From Clostridiales bacterium (lineage in GTDB: Bacteria > Bacillota > Clostridia > Christensenellales > Aristaeellaceae), in assembly GCA_015056365.1 (NCBI GenBank), contig SVGM01000009.1:62001-126000 (forward strand): DNA of 64,000 nucleotides. The letters run 5' to 3'. The notes under the pieces are model-generated. The model was not told where the DNA came from. It saw only the letters and a list, made by a program, of their open reading frames with translations, and ran no database searches. This document shows, piece after piece, positions 1-8,260 of the stretch (position 1 is its first letter; each line of letters starts with the position of its first letter). The position numbers and the translations under genes were made by a program.

Positions 1-1011
1 AATGCCCTGTCCGACGCCCGGGAGGCCTACCGCGCCAGCCTCATGAACGGCGCAAGCGGCGAGAAGGTCGAGCTTTCCGCCGATGAAATCAACCATATGC
101 TGAGCGTATGGAAGCGCTATGTGCAGAAGGCAGTGGAGAAAGCCATGAAGCTCGGCGACGGTCTCTGCCCCACCTACTTCGCCTACGACGTGACCGACTA
201 TACCCTGGACGAAAACGGTCTGCATCCCACAGCCATCGCCCTGCGCCGGATGCCTGCCTTCCTGGAGGGACAGGTACGCTGGCTGCGCCTTGAAAAACCC
301 CTCGCCCTGCAGCAACAGCTGGTGCAGAACGTGCGTCAAAGCCGCCTGTATGACCAAAAACTGAACATGTATAAGGTCAACGCCGCGCTAGGCGAGGCCT
401 CCTACGAAATCGGACGCGCCCACGCCTTCACTCCCGGCTGGCTGGAGAACGAATCCGTCTGGCTGCACATGGAATACAAGTACCTGCTGGAGCTACTCCG
501 GGCAGGGCTGTATGAGGACTTCGCCGGTGACTTCCATCAGGCGGCGGTGCCCTTCCTCGATCCGGCGGTCTACGGCCGCAGCCCATTGGAAAACTCCTCC
601 TTTATTGCCTCCAGCGCCAACCCGGATCCCGCCATCCACGGCAAGGGTTTCGTGGCGCGTCTCTCCGGCTCCACGGCGGAGTTCCTGTCCATCTGGCAGA
701 TCATGATGCTGGGGCGGAAGCTGTTTACGGTGCAGAACGGTCAGCTCACCCTGACCCTCTCCCCCATGCTGCCCGACTATCTGACCCAGGGCTGCGACAC
801 CATCGAGGCCACCCTGCTGGGCAAGACCCGGGTCTTTTACCACATCCAACCCGGCAAGGCTTACATTCCCGGTCAGTATACCGTTCAGGATGTCCGGGTG
901 ATCTGGCAGGATGGCCTGGGCGAACTCTTCACCGACGGAATGCTCTGCGGTGAAACAGCGGAACGCATCCGTCTTAAAGAGGCCGCAGAGATCCATCTGG
1001 ATCTGCTCTAA
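1..1011 (+). CDS. GH94-like phosphorylase, C-terminal part (5' truncated by window)
   Basis: The reading frame is open to base 1, so this is the 3' part of a longer gene; the ORF-track ATG at 43 is internal. About 336 residues are visible. The stretch around GWLENESVWLHMEYKYLLEL and YGRSPLENSSFIASSA, followed by ARLSGSTAE, resembles the (alpha/alpha)6 barrel and C-terminal cap of cellobiose phosphorylase-like GH94 enzymes, which cleave beta-glucosidic bonds with phosphate in the cytoplasm. The catalytic Asp region would lie upstream and is not visible, so the substrate cannot be given. A hairpin terminator follows the stop. The family call is from remembered motifs only; another (alpha/alpha)6-barrel glycosidase is possible. 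Confidence 0.5.
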   Translation, partial: NALSDAREAYRASLMNGASGEKVELSADEINHMLSVWKRYVQKAVEKAMKLGDGLCPTYFAYDVTDYTLDENGLHPTAIALRRMPAFLEGQVRWLRLEKPLALQQQLVQNVRQSRLYDQKLNMYKVNAALGEASYEIGRAHAFTPGWLENESVWLHMEYKYLLELLRAGLYEDFAGDFHQAAVPFLDPAVYGRSPLENSSFIASSANPDPAIHGKGFVARLSGSTAEFLSIWQIMMLGRKLFTVQNGQLTLTLSPMLPDYLTQGCDTIEATLLGKTRVFYHIQPGKAYIPGQYTVQDVRVIWQDGLGELFTDGMLCGETAERIRLKEAAEIHLDLL

Positions 1012-1051
1012 GGCACGCACGGGCTGAACCAGCCCTTAAATCAACGCTCTC

Positions 1052-1086
1052 AAGCCAGCAGACAGCAGCCTCTGTCCGCTGGCTTT
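1052..1086 (+). terminator. Terminator after the GH94-like gene
   Basis: AAGCCAGC AGACAG ... CTGTCC GCTGGCTT forms a long stem with a short internal mismatch, followed by TTTTG. It lies 40 bases after the stop codon. Confidence 0.7.
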
Positions 1087-1101
1087 TGCTCAGGTTTCTG
1101 C

Positions 1102-1130
1102 TTTACTGTTTCCTTCCCATGGCGTATACT
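1102..1130 (+). promoter_or_regulatory. Promoter of the amidohydrolase gene
   Basis: TTTACT and TATACT are spaced by 17 bases, about 100 bases before the chosen start codon, which leaves a leader of roughly 90 nt. Confidence 0.55.
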
Positions 1131-1226
1131 GATATCAAACATACTCACAGCAAAAGCGAGCCGATCGGACAAGCGAAAAACCAACGTTCTCTTCACCCCC
1201 CATCTGCATACAAGGAGGAAACCTAC

Positions 1227-2366
1227 ATGCTGCTGATCAAAAACGGCCTGATTCACAACGCCATTGACCGCGAACCCTTTGTGGCTGACCTGCTGGTGGA
1301 CGGAACCAAAATCGTCAAAATCGAAAAAGACATCGTCTGCGAGGATGCGCAGGTGTTTGACGCAACCGGACTTGAGGTGTATCCCGGCTTTGTGGAGGCC
1401 CACTGCCACACCGGCCTGGACGGCCACGGCATCGGCTACGAAGGCGCAGACTACAACGAAATGGGCGACATCATTGCCTGCCACCTGCGGGGTATCGACG
1501 CCATCGAGCCTCGGGACGAGATGCTCAAAGAAGCCCGGGAAGCAGGCGTGACCACCCTGTGCGCAGGTCCCGGCAGCGCCAATGTGCTGGGCGGCACCTT
1601 CGTGGCCTACAAGCCCGTAGGCGTACGGATCGACGATATGATCATCAAGGCTGAAGTGGCCATGAAATGCGCCTTTGGCGAAAACCCCAAGCGCTGCTAC
1701 CGGGACAAGGGTGACTCCAGCCGCATGACCACCGCCGCCAAGCTCAGGGAGATGCTATTCAAGGCACGGGAATACCAGCAGAAGCTGGAACGCGCCGCCG
1801 GCGACCCGGAAAAGGCTCCTGCCTTTGACATGAAGCTGAACGCCCTGCTGCCGGTGATGCGCAAAGAGATACCCCTGAAGGCTCATGCCCATCAGGCGGA
1901 TGACTTCTTCACCGCGCTGCGCATCGCCCGGGAGTTCGACGTGGACATCACCCTGGAACACGTCACGGAAGGCCATCTGGTGCCCGATGAGCTGGCCAAG
2001 GAGAATGTCATGCTTGCCGTAGGCCCCACCCTGACCCATGCCAGCAAGTTTGAATTGCGCAACAAGAGCTGGGAAACCCCCGGCGTGCTGGCCAAAGCGG
2101 GCTGCCATGTTTCCATCATCACCGACGCCCCCGTAATCCCCCAGAAGTATCTGCCCCTGTGCGCAGGCCTGGCCGTAAAGGCGGGCATGGATCCCTTTGA
2201 CGCCCTGAGGGCCATCACTATCAACCCGGCAGAGCATGTAGGTGTAGCGGATCGGGTAGGTTCGCTGACTGTTGGCAAGGATGCGGACATCGTCATCACC
2301 GACGGCTCTCCCTTCGAGGTGAGCACGGAGGTCAAGGCAGTATTCATCAACGGCCGGCAGATCTGA
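1227..2366 (+). CDS. Metal-dependent amidohydrolase (imidazolonepropionase-like)
   Basis: A 379-residue cytoplasmic hydrolase of the amidohydrolase superfamily (TIM barrel with a composite beta-sandwich). The N-terminal sandwich strand MLLIKNGLIHN leads into the metal motif EAHCHTG near residue 62. Later metal ligands are seen in LKAHAHQADD, TLEHVTEG and SIITDAP. The C-terminal NPAEHVGVADRVGSLTVGKDADIV is the usual end of this family. The start at 1227 is chosen because AAGGAGGAA lies 8 bases upstream; the ORF-track start at 1086 lies upstream of the promoter. The gene stands alone between terminators. The substrate (a cyclic amide or similar) cannot be told from the sequence. Confidence 0.85.
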   Translation: MLLIKNGLIHNAIDREPFVADLLVDGTKIVKIEKDIVCEDAQVFDATGLEVYPGFVEAHCHTGLDGHGIGYEGADYNEMGDIIACHLRGIDAIEPRDEMLKEAREAGVTTLCAGPGSANVLGGTFVAYKPVGVRIDDMIIKAEVAMKCAFGENPKRCYRDKGDSSRMTTAAKLREMLFKAREYQQKLERAAGDPEKAPAFDMKLNALLPVMRKEIPLKAHAHQADDFFTALRIAREFDVDITLEHVTEGHLVPDELAKENVMLAVGPTLTHASKFELRNKSWETPGVLAKAGCHVSIITDAPVIPQKYLPLCAGLAVKAGMDPFDALRAITINPAEHVGVADRVGSLTVGKDADIVITDGSPFEVSTEVKAVFINGRQI

Positions 2367-2472
2367 GATGCAGCCGCACAGGCGTTTGCTGCCGGCATTC
2401 CGCTGGATAGCGCCGGATTTTCGCACACCAAAACGGGCCCCAGGGACAACCCCGGGACCCGTTTGTTTATGA

Positions 2473-2502
2473 AAAAAGCACCCGGTTATCCGGGTGCTTT
2501 TT
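2473..2502. terminator. Bidirectional terminator
   Basis: AAAAAGCACCCGG TTAT CCGGGTGCTTTTT is a perfect hairpin with an A tract and a T tract. It serves both the amidohydrolase (+) and the convergent secreted-protein gene (-). A second weaker inverted repeat (ACGGGCCCC/CCCGGGACCCGT) lies just before it. Confidence 0.9.
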
Positions 2503-2515
2503 CAATTGCTCAAAC

Positions 2516-3115
2516 TCAGGGAATGAGGATGAACATGATCTGCATCGTCATGGCATCGATATCGACGCTCACGGTCATCTGGGCGGTGTGACCAGCGACT
2601 TCGATGGTCTTCACATAGGGCTCAGACATAGCGGCAGTCAGCGCATCGGAGGACATACAGTCCTGAACCAGCGTGGTGCAGGCAGCCTGGATGTCAGACA
2701 GTTCACCGCTCAGCGCGATGATATCGTTGCCCAGTTCCAGATAGCGGATAGCAAAGGTGGTGGCGGCCACGCTCATGCCGAAGGCCTGAGCATCGGTGGA
2801 AATCGCGGCGCTGTCGTTCAGGTTCACATTCAGCTGGGAACCAATGCCCACGCAGGCGGTTTCGCCGGTCACGCTGTACGCGTAAACATCGGACATACCT
2901 TCAGCAGAACCGCCGATGCCGGTGAGGCCGTCATCGGTGTCAACAGGAGCAGCCCAAGTCACTTCGCTACCCAGAACAGTGGAGCAGAACTCGCCGTAAG
3001 AGTCCACGTACTCCTGCAGGGTGAAGTCAAAAGAATTCATGGCGGCAGAAGCGCCGGAGCAGAGGCCCAGAACCATGGCCAGAACCAGGAAAAGGCTAAC
3101 GATCGTCTTTTTCAT
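2516..3115 (-). CDS. Small secreted protein of unknown function
   Basis: A 199-residue protein with a clear type I signal peptide (MKKT, hydrophobic core, cleavage after GASA near residue 24) and no lipobox cysteine. The mature part is acidic, rich in Ser, Thr, Ala and Asp, has two or three cysteines, and shows no recognised domain. The final 20 residues are hydrophobic (MTMQIMFILIP). AGGAGGT lies upstream of the start, and the gene has its own promoter and terminator, so it is a single-gene unit. It may be an exported binding or cell-surface protein, but no function can be assigned. Confidence 0.75.
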   Translation of the reverse strand: MKKTIVSLFLVLAMVLGLCSGASAAMNSFDFTLQEYVDSYGEFCSTVLGSEVTWAAPVDTDDGLTGIGGSAEGMSDVYAYSVTGETACVGIGSQLNVNLNDSAAISTDAQAFGMSVAATTFAIRYLELGNDIIALSGELSDIQAACTTLVQDCMSSDALTAAMSEPYVKTIEVAGHTAQMTVSVDIDAMTMQIMFILIP

Positions 3116-3145
3116 GTGTGTACCTCCTTTAGTGAATGTATTCTT

Positions 3146-3174
3146 ATCTTACACGTTTGGATACAATCTGTCAA
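3146..3174 (-). promoter_or_regulatory. Promoter of the secreted-protein gene
   Basis: Reading the minus strand, TTGACA and TAAGAT are 17 bases apart, about 30 bases upstream of the start codon. This is a strong sigma-A-type promoter. Confidence 0.75.
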
Positions 3175-3203
3175 TCATCTGCCAAACATTGTTACTTTCG
3201 CGC

Positions 3204-5291
3204 TTACCAGAACAAATAGGCCAGCGTAGCGATCAGACCCAGACAGAACAGCACCAGGCCATAGCTCATCGAGCGGGCCAACTGACGCCAGCGGCTTGCC
3301 CATTCCTCCCACACCGCAGCCAATGTAACCACATAGCTGTCCTGCTCCTTACGATGGTGGATGACCGCGGACGCGCGATCCATCCAGGTGCCGATGGTGT
3401 AGGTCGCCCGGGTACCCACAGGAACGGGCGTAGGCTCGGCAGCCGGCGCAAACGCCGCTCTGCCTACGGCAGCGGCAGCGCTATCCATGGCGTTGTCCAG
3501 CACCTTGGCCGATACGCCGCCTACGCCGGTCATCCCGGAACGAATCCAGTCCATCAGCCGGTCGCACAAGGAGGCGAAGGCGCCGCCGATCAGGATCAAC
3601 AGGCTGATCAGGGGACGATAGACCATATCCTCCAGATCAAAGTGTACCGACAGCCGCTTGCGCAGGCCGATGCGCCGCGCCAGCACCAGCAGTCCGAACA
3701 ACGCCGCGCCAATGGCCAGCGAAATGGCCGCGCCCTTGAGGTTCTCCAGGCTGAAATAGTGAATGGGCAGATGCGCAGGCGCGCCGCCCTGCAGGAAGGA
3801 GCGGGACATCTCGCCAAAGCGGCTCATGGTCGCGCCCGGGAAGAGGCCGATCACCGGCACCAGCAGCGCCGCAGCCCCCAGCCCGATCCGGGAAGGCAGG
3901 CTCAGATAGCTGCCTTTTTGGTCATACTCCGCCTGATACCGGTCGTTCTTCATCCAGAACAGGCACAGGTACAGCTTCAGCATATAGCACAGCGTCATAC
4001 CGCCTGCCAGCAGGAACAGCCACTCCGACACCTGATACACCAGCGGATCGTGGCCGTGCTCCGCCAGATGAGCGATGAGCTCCACGATGCCCTCGTGCAA
4101 AAGGGACTTGCTGAGGAAACCGCTGAGTCCGGGTACGCCGGCAATGCCTGCGGCCGCCAGCAGGAAGCAGGCATGCAGAAAGGGTTTATTGCGGCCATAG
4201 CCCTGCACGTCGCTCAGGTTGAGGCGATGGGTATTCATGGCCACCACGCCGGCGCAGAGGAACAGCACCAGCTTGAACAGACTGTGGTTGACCATGTGAC
4301 CGATGGTGCCGTACAACGCCAGCCCGTTGTGCTCGCCCAGCAGATTGCACAGCCCCGCGCCGATCAGAATAAAACCGATCTGGCTCAGAGAGGAGCAGGC
4401 AAGGGTACGCTTGAGATTCAGCGAGAAGATCGCCAGCACCGCACCCAGCAGCATGGTAATCACGCCCAGACGGAACAGCAGGTCGCCAAAGCCGGAGACC
4501 TCCCGCATCACAAGGCAACTGAGGATCAGTACGCCGAACACGCCTGCCTTGGTGAGCAGGCCGCTCAGCAGCGCGCTGGCCGGGGCGGGCGCCACAGGGT
4601 GCGCCTTGGGCAGCCAGATATGCACCGGGAATGCGCCGGCTTTCGCGCCAAAGCCCACCAGGATCAGCACAGCGGGCAGCCACAGCTCTGCGCCTGCCCC
4701 AAAGGCCGGCAGTTCGCCAAGGCGTGCCGCCGCCATCCCGGAGGGCAGAAGGAACAGACCCATCAGCATGGTCAGACCGCCGATCACCGCGATGTACAGA
4801 TAGGTCTGGCCTGCCCGCATGGCTGCAGGATCCTCTTCATGCGCCACCCAGGGGTAGCTGGCAAGAGACATGATTTCAAAGAAGATAAAGATACTGAACA
4901 GGCTGTCGGAGAGGAACATACCCTCCACCGCGCCCAGCGTCAGCAGGGTAAAGAAGCAATACCGGGGCACGCTGTGCTCATGGGCCAGATAATCCCGGCT
5001 GAACACCGACGTGACCAGCCACATGATACCGGCCACCATGGCGTACAATCCGCGGAATCCATCGCCGCACATGAACAGCCCCACGCCGCAGAAGCCTTCC
5101 ACCCAAAAGCGCGCGCCGTCTCCGGAAAGGGAGACCCCGAGCACCGCGCACAAAAGCGCCAGCTCTACTGCGCATACGCCCGCCATGGCATTCAGGCTGC
5201 GGCTTTGCTTGCCGCGCCCCAGCGCCCATACCAGCGGTGCGCTGGCCATGGGCAATAACGCCGCCAGCGGCAATAGCCAGTTTCCAAACAT
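3204..5291 (-). CDS. MrpA/MrpD-like antiporter subunit 4, with C-terminal helical extension
   Basis: A 695-residue polytopic membrane protein of the NuoL/M/N-MrpA/D family, the last gene of the Mrp operon. The proton-path residues are present: Glu139 in the TM5 motif FIFFEIMSL, Lys217 in GFGAKAGAFPVHIWLP, the TM8 Lys in SGLLTKAG and the TM12 Lys in HSLFKLVLF. The antiporter core is about 500 residues long. It is followed by roughly 170 extra residues: an arginine-rich stretch, FDLEDMVYRPLI, a charged amphipathic region and a final membrane helix. This recalls the lateral helix of NuoL or HyfB-type subunits. Start ATG 5291 has AAGGAG about 9 bases upstream. It probably exchanges protons or sodium in the multi-subunit complex. 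Confidence 0.88.
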   Translation of the reverse strand: MFGNWLLPLAALLPMASAPLVWALGRGKQSRSLNAMAGVCAVELALLCAVLGVSLSGDGARFWVEGFCGVGLFMCGDGFRGLYAMVAGIMWLVTSVFSRDYLAHEHSVPRYCFFTLLTLGAVEGMFLSDSLFSIFIFFEIMSLASYPWVAHEEDPAAMRAGQTYLYIAVIGGLTMLMGLFLLPSGMAAARLGELPAFGAGAELWLPAVLILVGFGAKAGAFPVHIWLPKAHPVAPAPASALLSGLLTKAGVFGVLILSCLVMREVSGFGDLLFRLGVITMLLGAVLAIFSLNLKRTLACSSLSQIGFILIGAGLCNLLGEHNGLALYGTIGHMVNHSLFKLVLFLCAGVVAMNTHRLNLSDVQGYGRNKPFLHACFLLAAAGIAGVPGLSGFLSKSLLHEGIVELIAHLAEHGHDPLVYQVSEWLFLLAGGMTLCYMLKLYLCLFWMKNDRYQAEYDQKGSYLSLPSRIGLGAAALLVPVIGLFPGATMSRFGEMSRSFLQGGAPAHLPIHYFSLENLKGAAISLAIGAALFGLLVLARRIGLRKRLSVHFDLEDMVYRPLISLLILIGGAFASLCDRLMDWIRSGMTGVGGVSAKVLDNAMDSAAAAVGRAAFAPAAEPTPVPVGTRATYTIGTWMDRASAVIHHRKEQDSYVVTLAAVWEEWASRWRQLARSMSYGLVLFCLGLIATLAYLFW

Positions 5292-5307
5292 GGCATGATC
5301 TCCTTTC

Positions 5308-6765
5308 TTAACAGAGCTGCGCTGCCACCTGACCGAGGAAACGGCTCAGCGGCGCGGAGAAAAAGCACAGGACCAGGATGACGAATACCACCACCGACAG
5401 GGCGATCTTCATGCAAAGGCCGGGATCGTAGCTGCGCTCCTCCAGACCGGCAACTGCCGAAAGGGGAAGCGCATAGGCGGACAAAGCAGGCACCAGCACA
5501 TAGATGGCGGTCAGCACGGCGGAGATCAGCAGCACCGCTGCGCCTGCCACACCAAGCCAGTTGCCGGAAGCAACGCCTGCCGTGGCCAGCGCCCACTTGC
5601 TGCCAAAGCCGATCAGGGGCGGAACGCCAACCAGCGCCGCCGAGCACATCAGGAACAATGCCATGGTAAACGGCATCCGCTTGCCCAGGCCGCGCATCTC
5701 GCGGATGTCGGTCTTGCCGGTATAGATCATCACCGCGCCTACGCAGCAGAACAGCACGATCTTCATCAGGGCATGGTAGCACATATGCAGAAGGCCGCCC
5801 CTCAAACCGTCAGCGGTGAGCAACAGAGCGCCAAAGAGCACGTAGCTCAGATTACTCATGGTGGAGTAGGCCAAACGGCGCTTCATGTGCTGTTCCTTGA
5901 CCGCCATGGCGCTGCCAAAGAGAATGCTTACCAGCGTAACGCACAGGCACAGGGTATGAGCCCAGGTGCCCCGAAGCAGGTCCGCGCCAAAGCAGCTGTA
6001 AGTCAGTCGGATCACCGCGAATACGCCTGCCTTCACCACTGCCACCGCGTGCAGCAGCGCCGTCACCGGGGTAGGCGCCACGCCCGCCTTGGGCAACCAG
6101 TGGTGGAAGGGAAAGACCGCCGCCTTGACGCCGAAGCCGAAAAAGCCCAGCACATACATCATCAGCAGCACATTCAGCGGTGCACTCGCCAGCTGGGGAA
6201 TACCGCCGGCGGTAAAGTTGCTGGCGCCGCTGTAATGGATTACCGTCACCAGCGCCAGAAAACCCAGCGCAGCGCCGCCGAGGGAGAAGTACACGTAGGT
6301 ACGGCCCGCATGCACCGCCTTGGCCTTCATGCCGTGCATCACCAGCGGCAGCGTGGCCAGCGTCAGCAGCTCATAAAACACATACAGGCTCATCAGGTCC
6401 TCGCTGAAGGCGATGCCCAGCGTGACGGAATAGCTGATGAGGTAAAAACCGAAAAAGTGATTTTCGCCGCCCTCATGGCGCATGTACTCAATACCGTACA
6501 GGCTTGCCAGCGGCCACAGGAACGCCACCAGACCGGCAAAGACACGGCCCAGACCGTCCAGCCGGAAGCTGACCGACAGGTAGGAAGACAAACGCAGCAG
6601 CGTCAGCTGATGATCGCCCGGGGTCAACAGGCACACAGCCACGCAGGCACTGGTGAGCAGCGCGGAGGCCATCACCAGCCAATTACGCACCCAGGCGCGG
6701 GCAGGGCGCAGCAAAAACAGCAACGCTGCGCCCACCTCCGGCAAAAGAAGGGATACCAGCAGCAT
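5308..6765 (-). CDS. MrpA/MrpD-like antiporter subunit 3
   Basis: A 485-residue membrane protein of the proton-translocating NuoL/M/N-MrpD family. The key charged residues are kept: Glu132 in YVFYELLTLATLP, Lys214 in GFGVKAAVFPFHHWLPKAG, the TM8 Lys in AVVKAGVFAV and the TM12 Lys in HALMKIVLF. It overlaps no neighbour; 12 bases separate it from the upstream subunit gene and 16 from the downstream one, with AAGGAGG before its ATG. The sequence is clearly diverged from the other three antiporter subunits of the operon, so this is not a recent tandem duplicate. It is predicted to act in the cytoplasmic membrane as one channel of an Mrp-type cation/proton antiporter. Confidence 0.88.
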   Translation of the reverse strand: MLLVSLLLPEVGAALLFLLRPARAWVRNWLVMASALLTSACVAVCLLTPGDHQLTLLRLSSYLSVSFRLDGLGRVFAGLVAFLWPLASLYGIEYMRHEGGENHFFGFYLISYSVTLGIAFSEDLMSLYVFYELLTLATLPLVMHGMKAKAVHAGRTYVYFSLGGAALGFLALVTVIHYSGASNFTAGGIPQLASAPLNVLLMMYVLGFFGFGVKAAVFPFHHWLPKAGVAPTPVTALLHAVAVVKAGVFAVIRLTYSCFGADLLRGTWAHTLCLCVTLVSILFGSAMAVKEQHMKRRLAYSTMSNLSYVLFGALLLTADGLRGGLLHMCYHALMKIVLFCCVGAVMIYTGKTDIREMRGLGKRMPFTMALFLMCSAALVGVPPLIGFGSKWALATAGVASGNWLGVAGAAVLLISAVLTAIYVLVPALSAYALPLSAVAGLEERSYDPGLCMKIALSVVVFVILVLCFFSAPLSRFLGQVAAQLC

Positions 6766-6777
6766 ACAACAGCCTCC

Positions 6778-8247
6778 TTACATCAGGGCGGCAGCCAGCG
6801 TCTGCGCCGCGCCGCTCAGAAGCCCCGGGCATACGCCCATGAGGACTGTCAGCACCGCCAGCACGATCAGCGGCACCAGCATCACAGGGCCAGCCTCGCA
6901 GCGAGGCAGTTCCTCCGGCTGCTCGCCGTGGGCATGACCGGGGAAGAAACCGTCGATGCTGATGGGCACCAGATAGCCCGCCGTCAGCAGGGCGGAGATC
7001 AGCAGCACCACCGGGCCAAGCCAGCTGAACACTGCTGCGCCGCTGCTCAGCGCACCCTGCGCCAGATCCCACTTGCTCACAAAGCCAGCCAGAGGCGGAA
7101 CGCCCACCAGACCCAGACTGGCGATGGTGAAGCACCACAGCGTCACAGGCATCCGCTTGCCGATGCCCCTGAGCTGGCTGACCTGGGTATAGCCGGTCTT
7201 GAGGATCACAGCGCCTGCGCACAGGAACAGCAGGTTCTTCATCACGCTGTGGAAATACATGTGTTCCACAGCGCCTACAAACGCCTGAGGAGTCATCAGG
7301 AACAGACCGAAGAGGATGTAGCTCACCTGAGAAACGGTGGAATACGCCAGACGCTTCTTAAAGCCGTTGGTTTTGAAGGCCATCATGGAACCCATGAACA
7401 CCGTGATCAGCGACAGCGTCAGCAGCACCGTCTGCACCCAGCTGCCCTGCAGGTTCGAAGCGCCCACGGTGAAAAACACCACGCGCACCACGCACAGAAC
7501 GCCCATCTTGGTGATCACGCCGCTGAGCACCGCGCTGGCAGGCGCGGGAGCGATGGGGTGCGCCGTGGGCAGCCAGCCATGCATGGGGAACATACCCGCC
7601 TTGGTGGCAAAGCCGATCACCGTCAGCAGGGTTGCCCACAGCACCAGCGGGCCGGCCTCTCCTGCAAGCGTACCGCCTGCCGCAAACAGCGGCGAGAGCA
7701 GTTGGCCGGAGAAGACGAAAATGCCGAACAGGCCCATCATAGCGCCTGCGATGGAGTACAGCAGGTACTTGATACCTGCAGCCACCGCTTCCTTGCTCAT
7801 GTTGTGCAGCACCAGCGCCACAGATAGCAGCGTCATCAGTTCAAAGAACAGGTACATGGTCACCAAGGTGGCGCTGAGGCAGATGGCGTTGATGGCGCTG
7901 ATGGTGAGCAGATAGAACACAAAATAGCGGCGTTCATGCCCCTCATGCGGCAGATAGCCGAAGGAGAACACGCCCGAATTGAGCCACATGCCGCCGCAGA
8001 GCAGTAAAAACAGCCGTGCCGTCAGGTCGGAACGCAACACCACAGGCAGGCTTTCCCCCAACGAAAACAGCGTTACTTCCAAATCACCTACAAACAGCAG
8101 ACCCACGCACAGCGCGAAATTGACCGCCATGGCAGCTGCCACGGTCAGGTGCAGCTTTTTGCCGCCCTCCAGCGGTTTGATCACGCCCACAAGCAGCGCC
8201 GAAAGCGCCGGAAACAGCGGCGTCAGCCACAAAAGAATGGATTGCAT
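6778..8247 (-). CDS. MrpA/MrpD-like antiporter subunit 2
   Basis: A 489-residue membrane protein of the same antiporter family. Glu136 (YLFFELMTLLS), Lys216 (GFATKAGMFPMHGWLP), the TM8 Lys (SGVITKMG) and the TM12 Lys (HSVMKNLLF) are all present, so a working proton path is expected. The start MQSILLW at 8247 is preferred over the ORF-track start at 8283. It has TAAGGAGG about 10 bases upstream and it begins after the previous gene ends (8261), whereas the longer form would overlap it. A histidine-rich loop (GHAHGEQPEE) lies near the C-terminal part. Translation is probably coupled within the operon. Confidence 0.88.
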   Translation of the reverse strand: MQSILLWLTPLFPALSALLVGVIKPLEGGKKLHLTVAAAMAVNFALCVGLLFVGDLEVTLFSLGESLPVVLRSDLTARLFLLLCGGMWLNSGVFSFGYLPHEGHERRYFVFYLLTISAINAICLSATLVTMYLFFELMTLLSVALVLHNMSKEAVAAGIKYLLYSIAGAMMGLFGIFVFSGQLLSPLFAAGGTLAGEAGPLVLWATLLTVIGFATKAGMFPMHGWLPTAHPIAPAPASAVLSGVITKMGVLCVVRVVFFTVGASNLQGSWVQTVLLTLSLITVFMGSMMAFKTNGFKKRLAYSTVSQVSYILFGLFLMTPQAFVGAVEHMYFHSVMKNLLFLCAGAVILKTGYTQVSQLRGIGKRMPVTLWCFTIASLGLVGVPPLAGFVSKWDLAQGALSSGAAVFSWLGPVVLLISALLTAGYLVPISIDGFFPGHAHGEQPEELPRCEAGPVMLVPLIVLAVLTVLMGVCPGLLSGAAQTLAAALM

Positions 8248-8260
8248 CTCAGCAGCCTCC

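Noticed and set aside
3021-5258. 745-residue plus-strand ORF
   Set aside because: Antisense to the 695-residue antiporter subunit; rich in Gln, His, Arg and Ala with no motif.
5773-7827. 684-residue plus-strand ORF
   Set aside because: Antisense to two antiporter subunits; His/Gln/Arg-rich shadow of membrane-protein codons.
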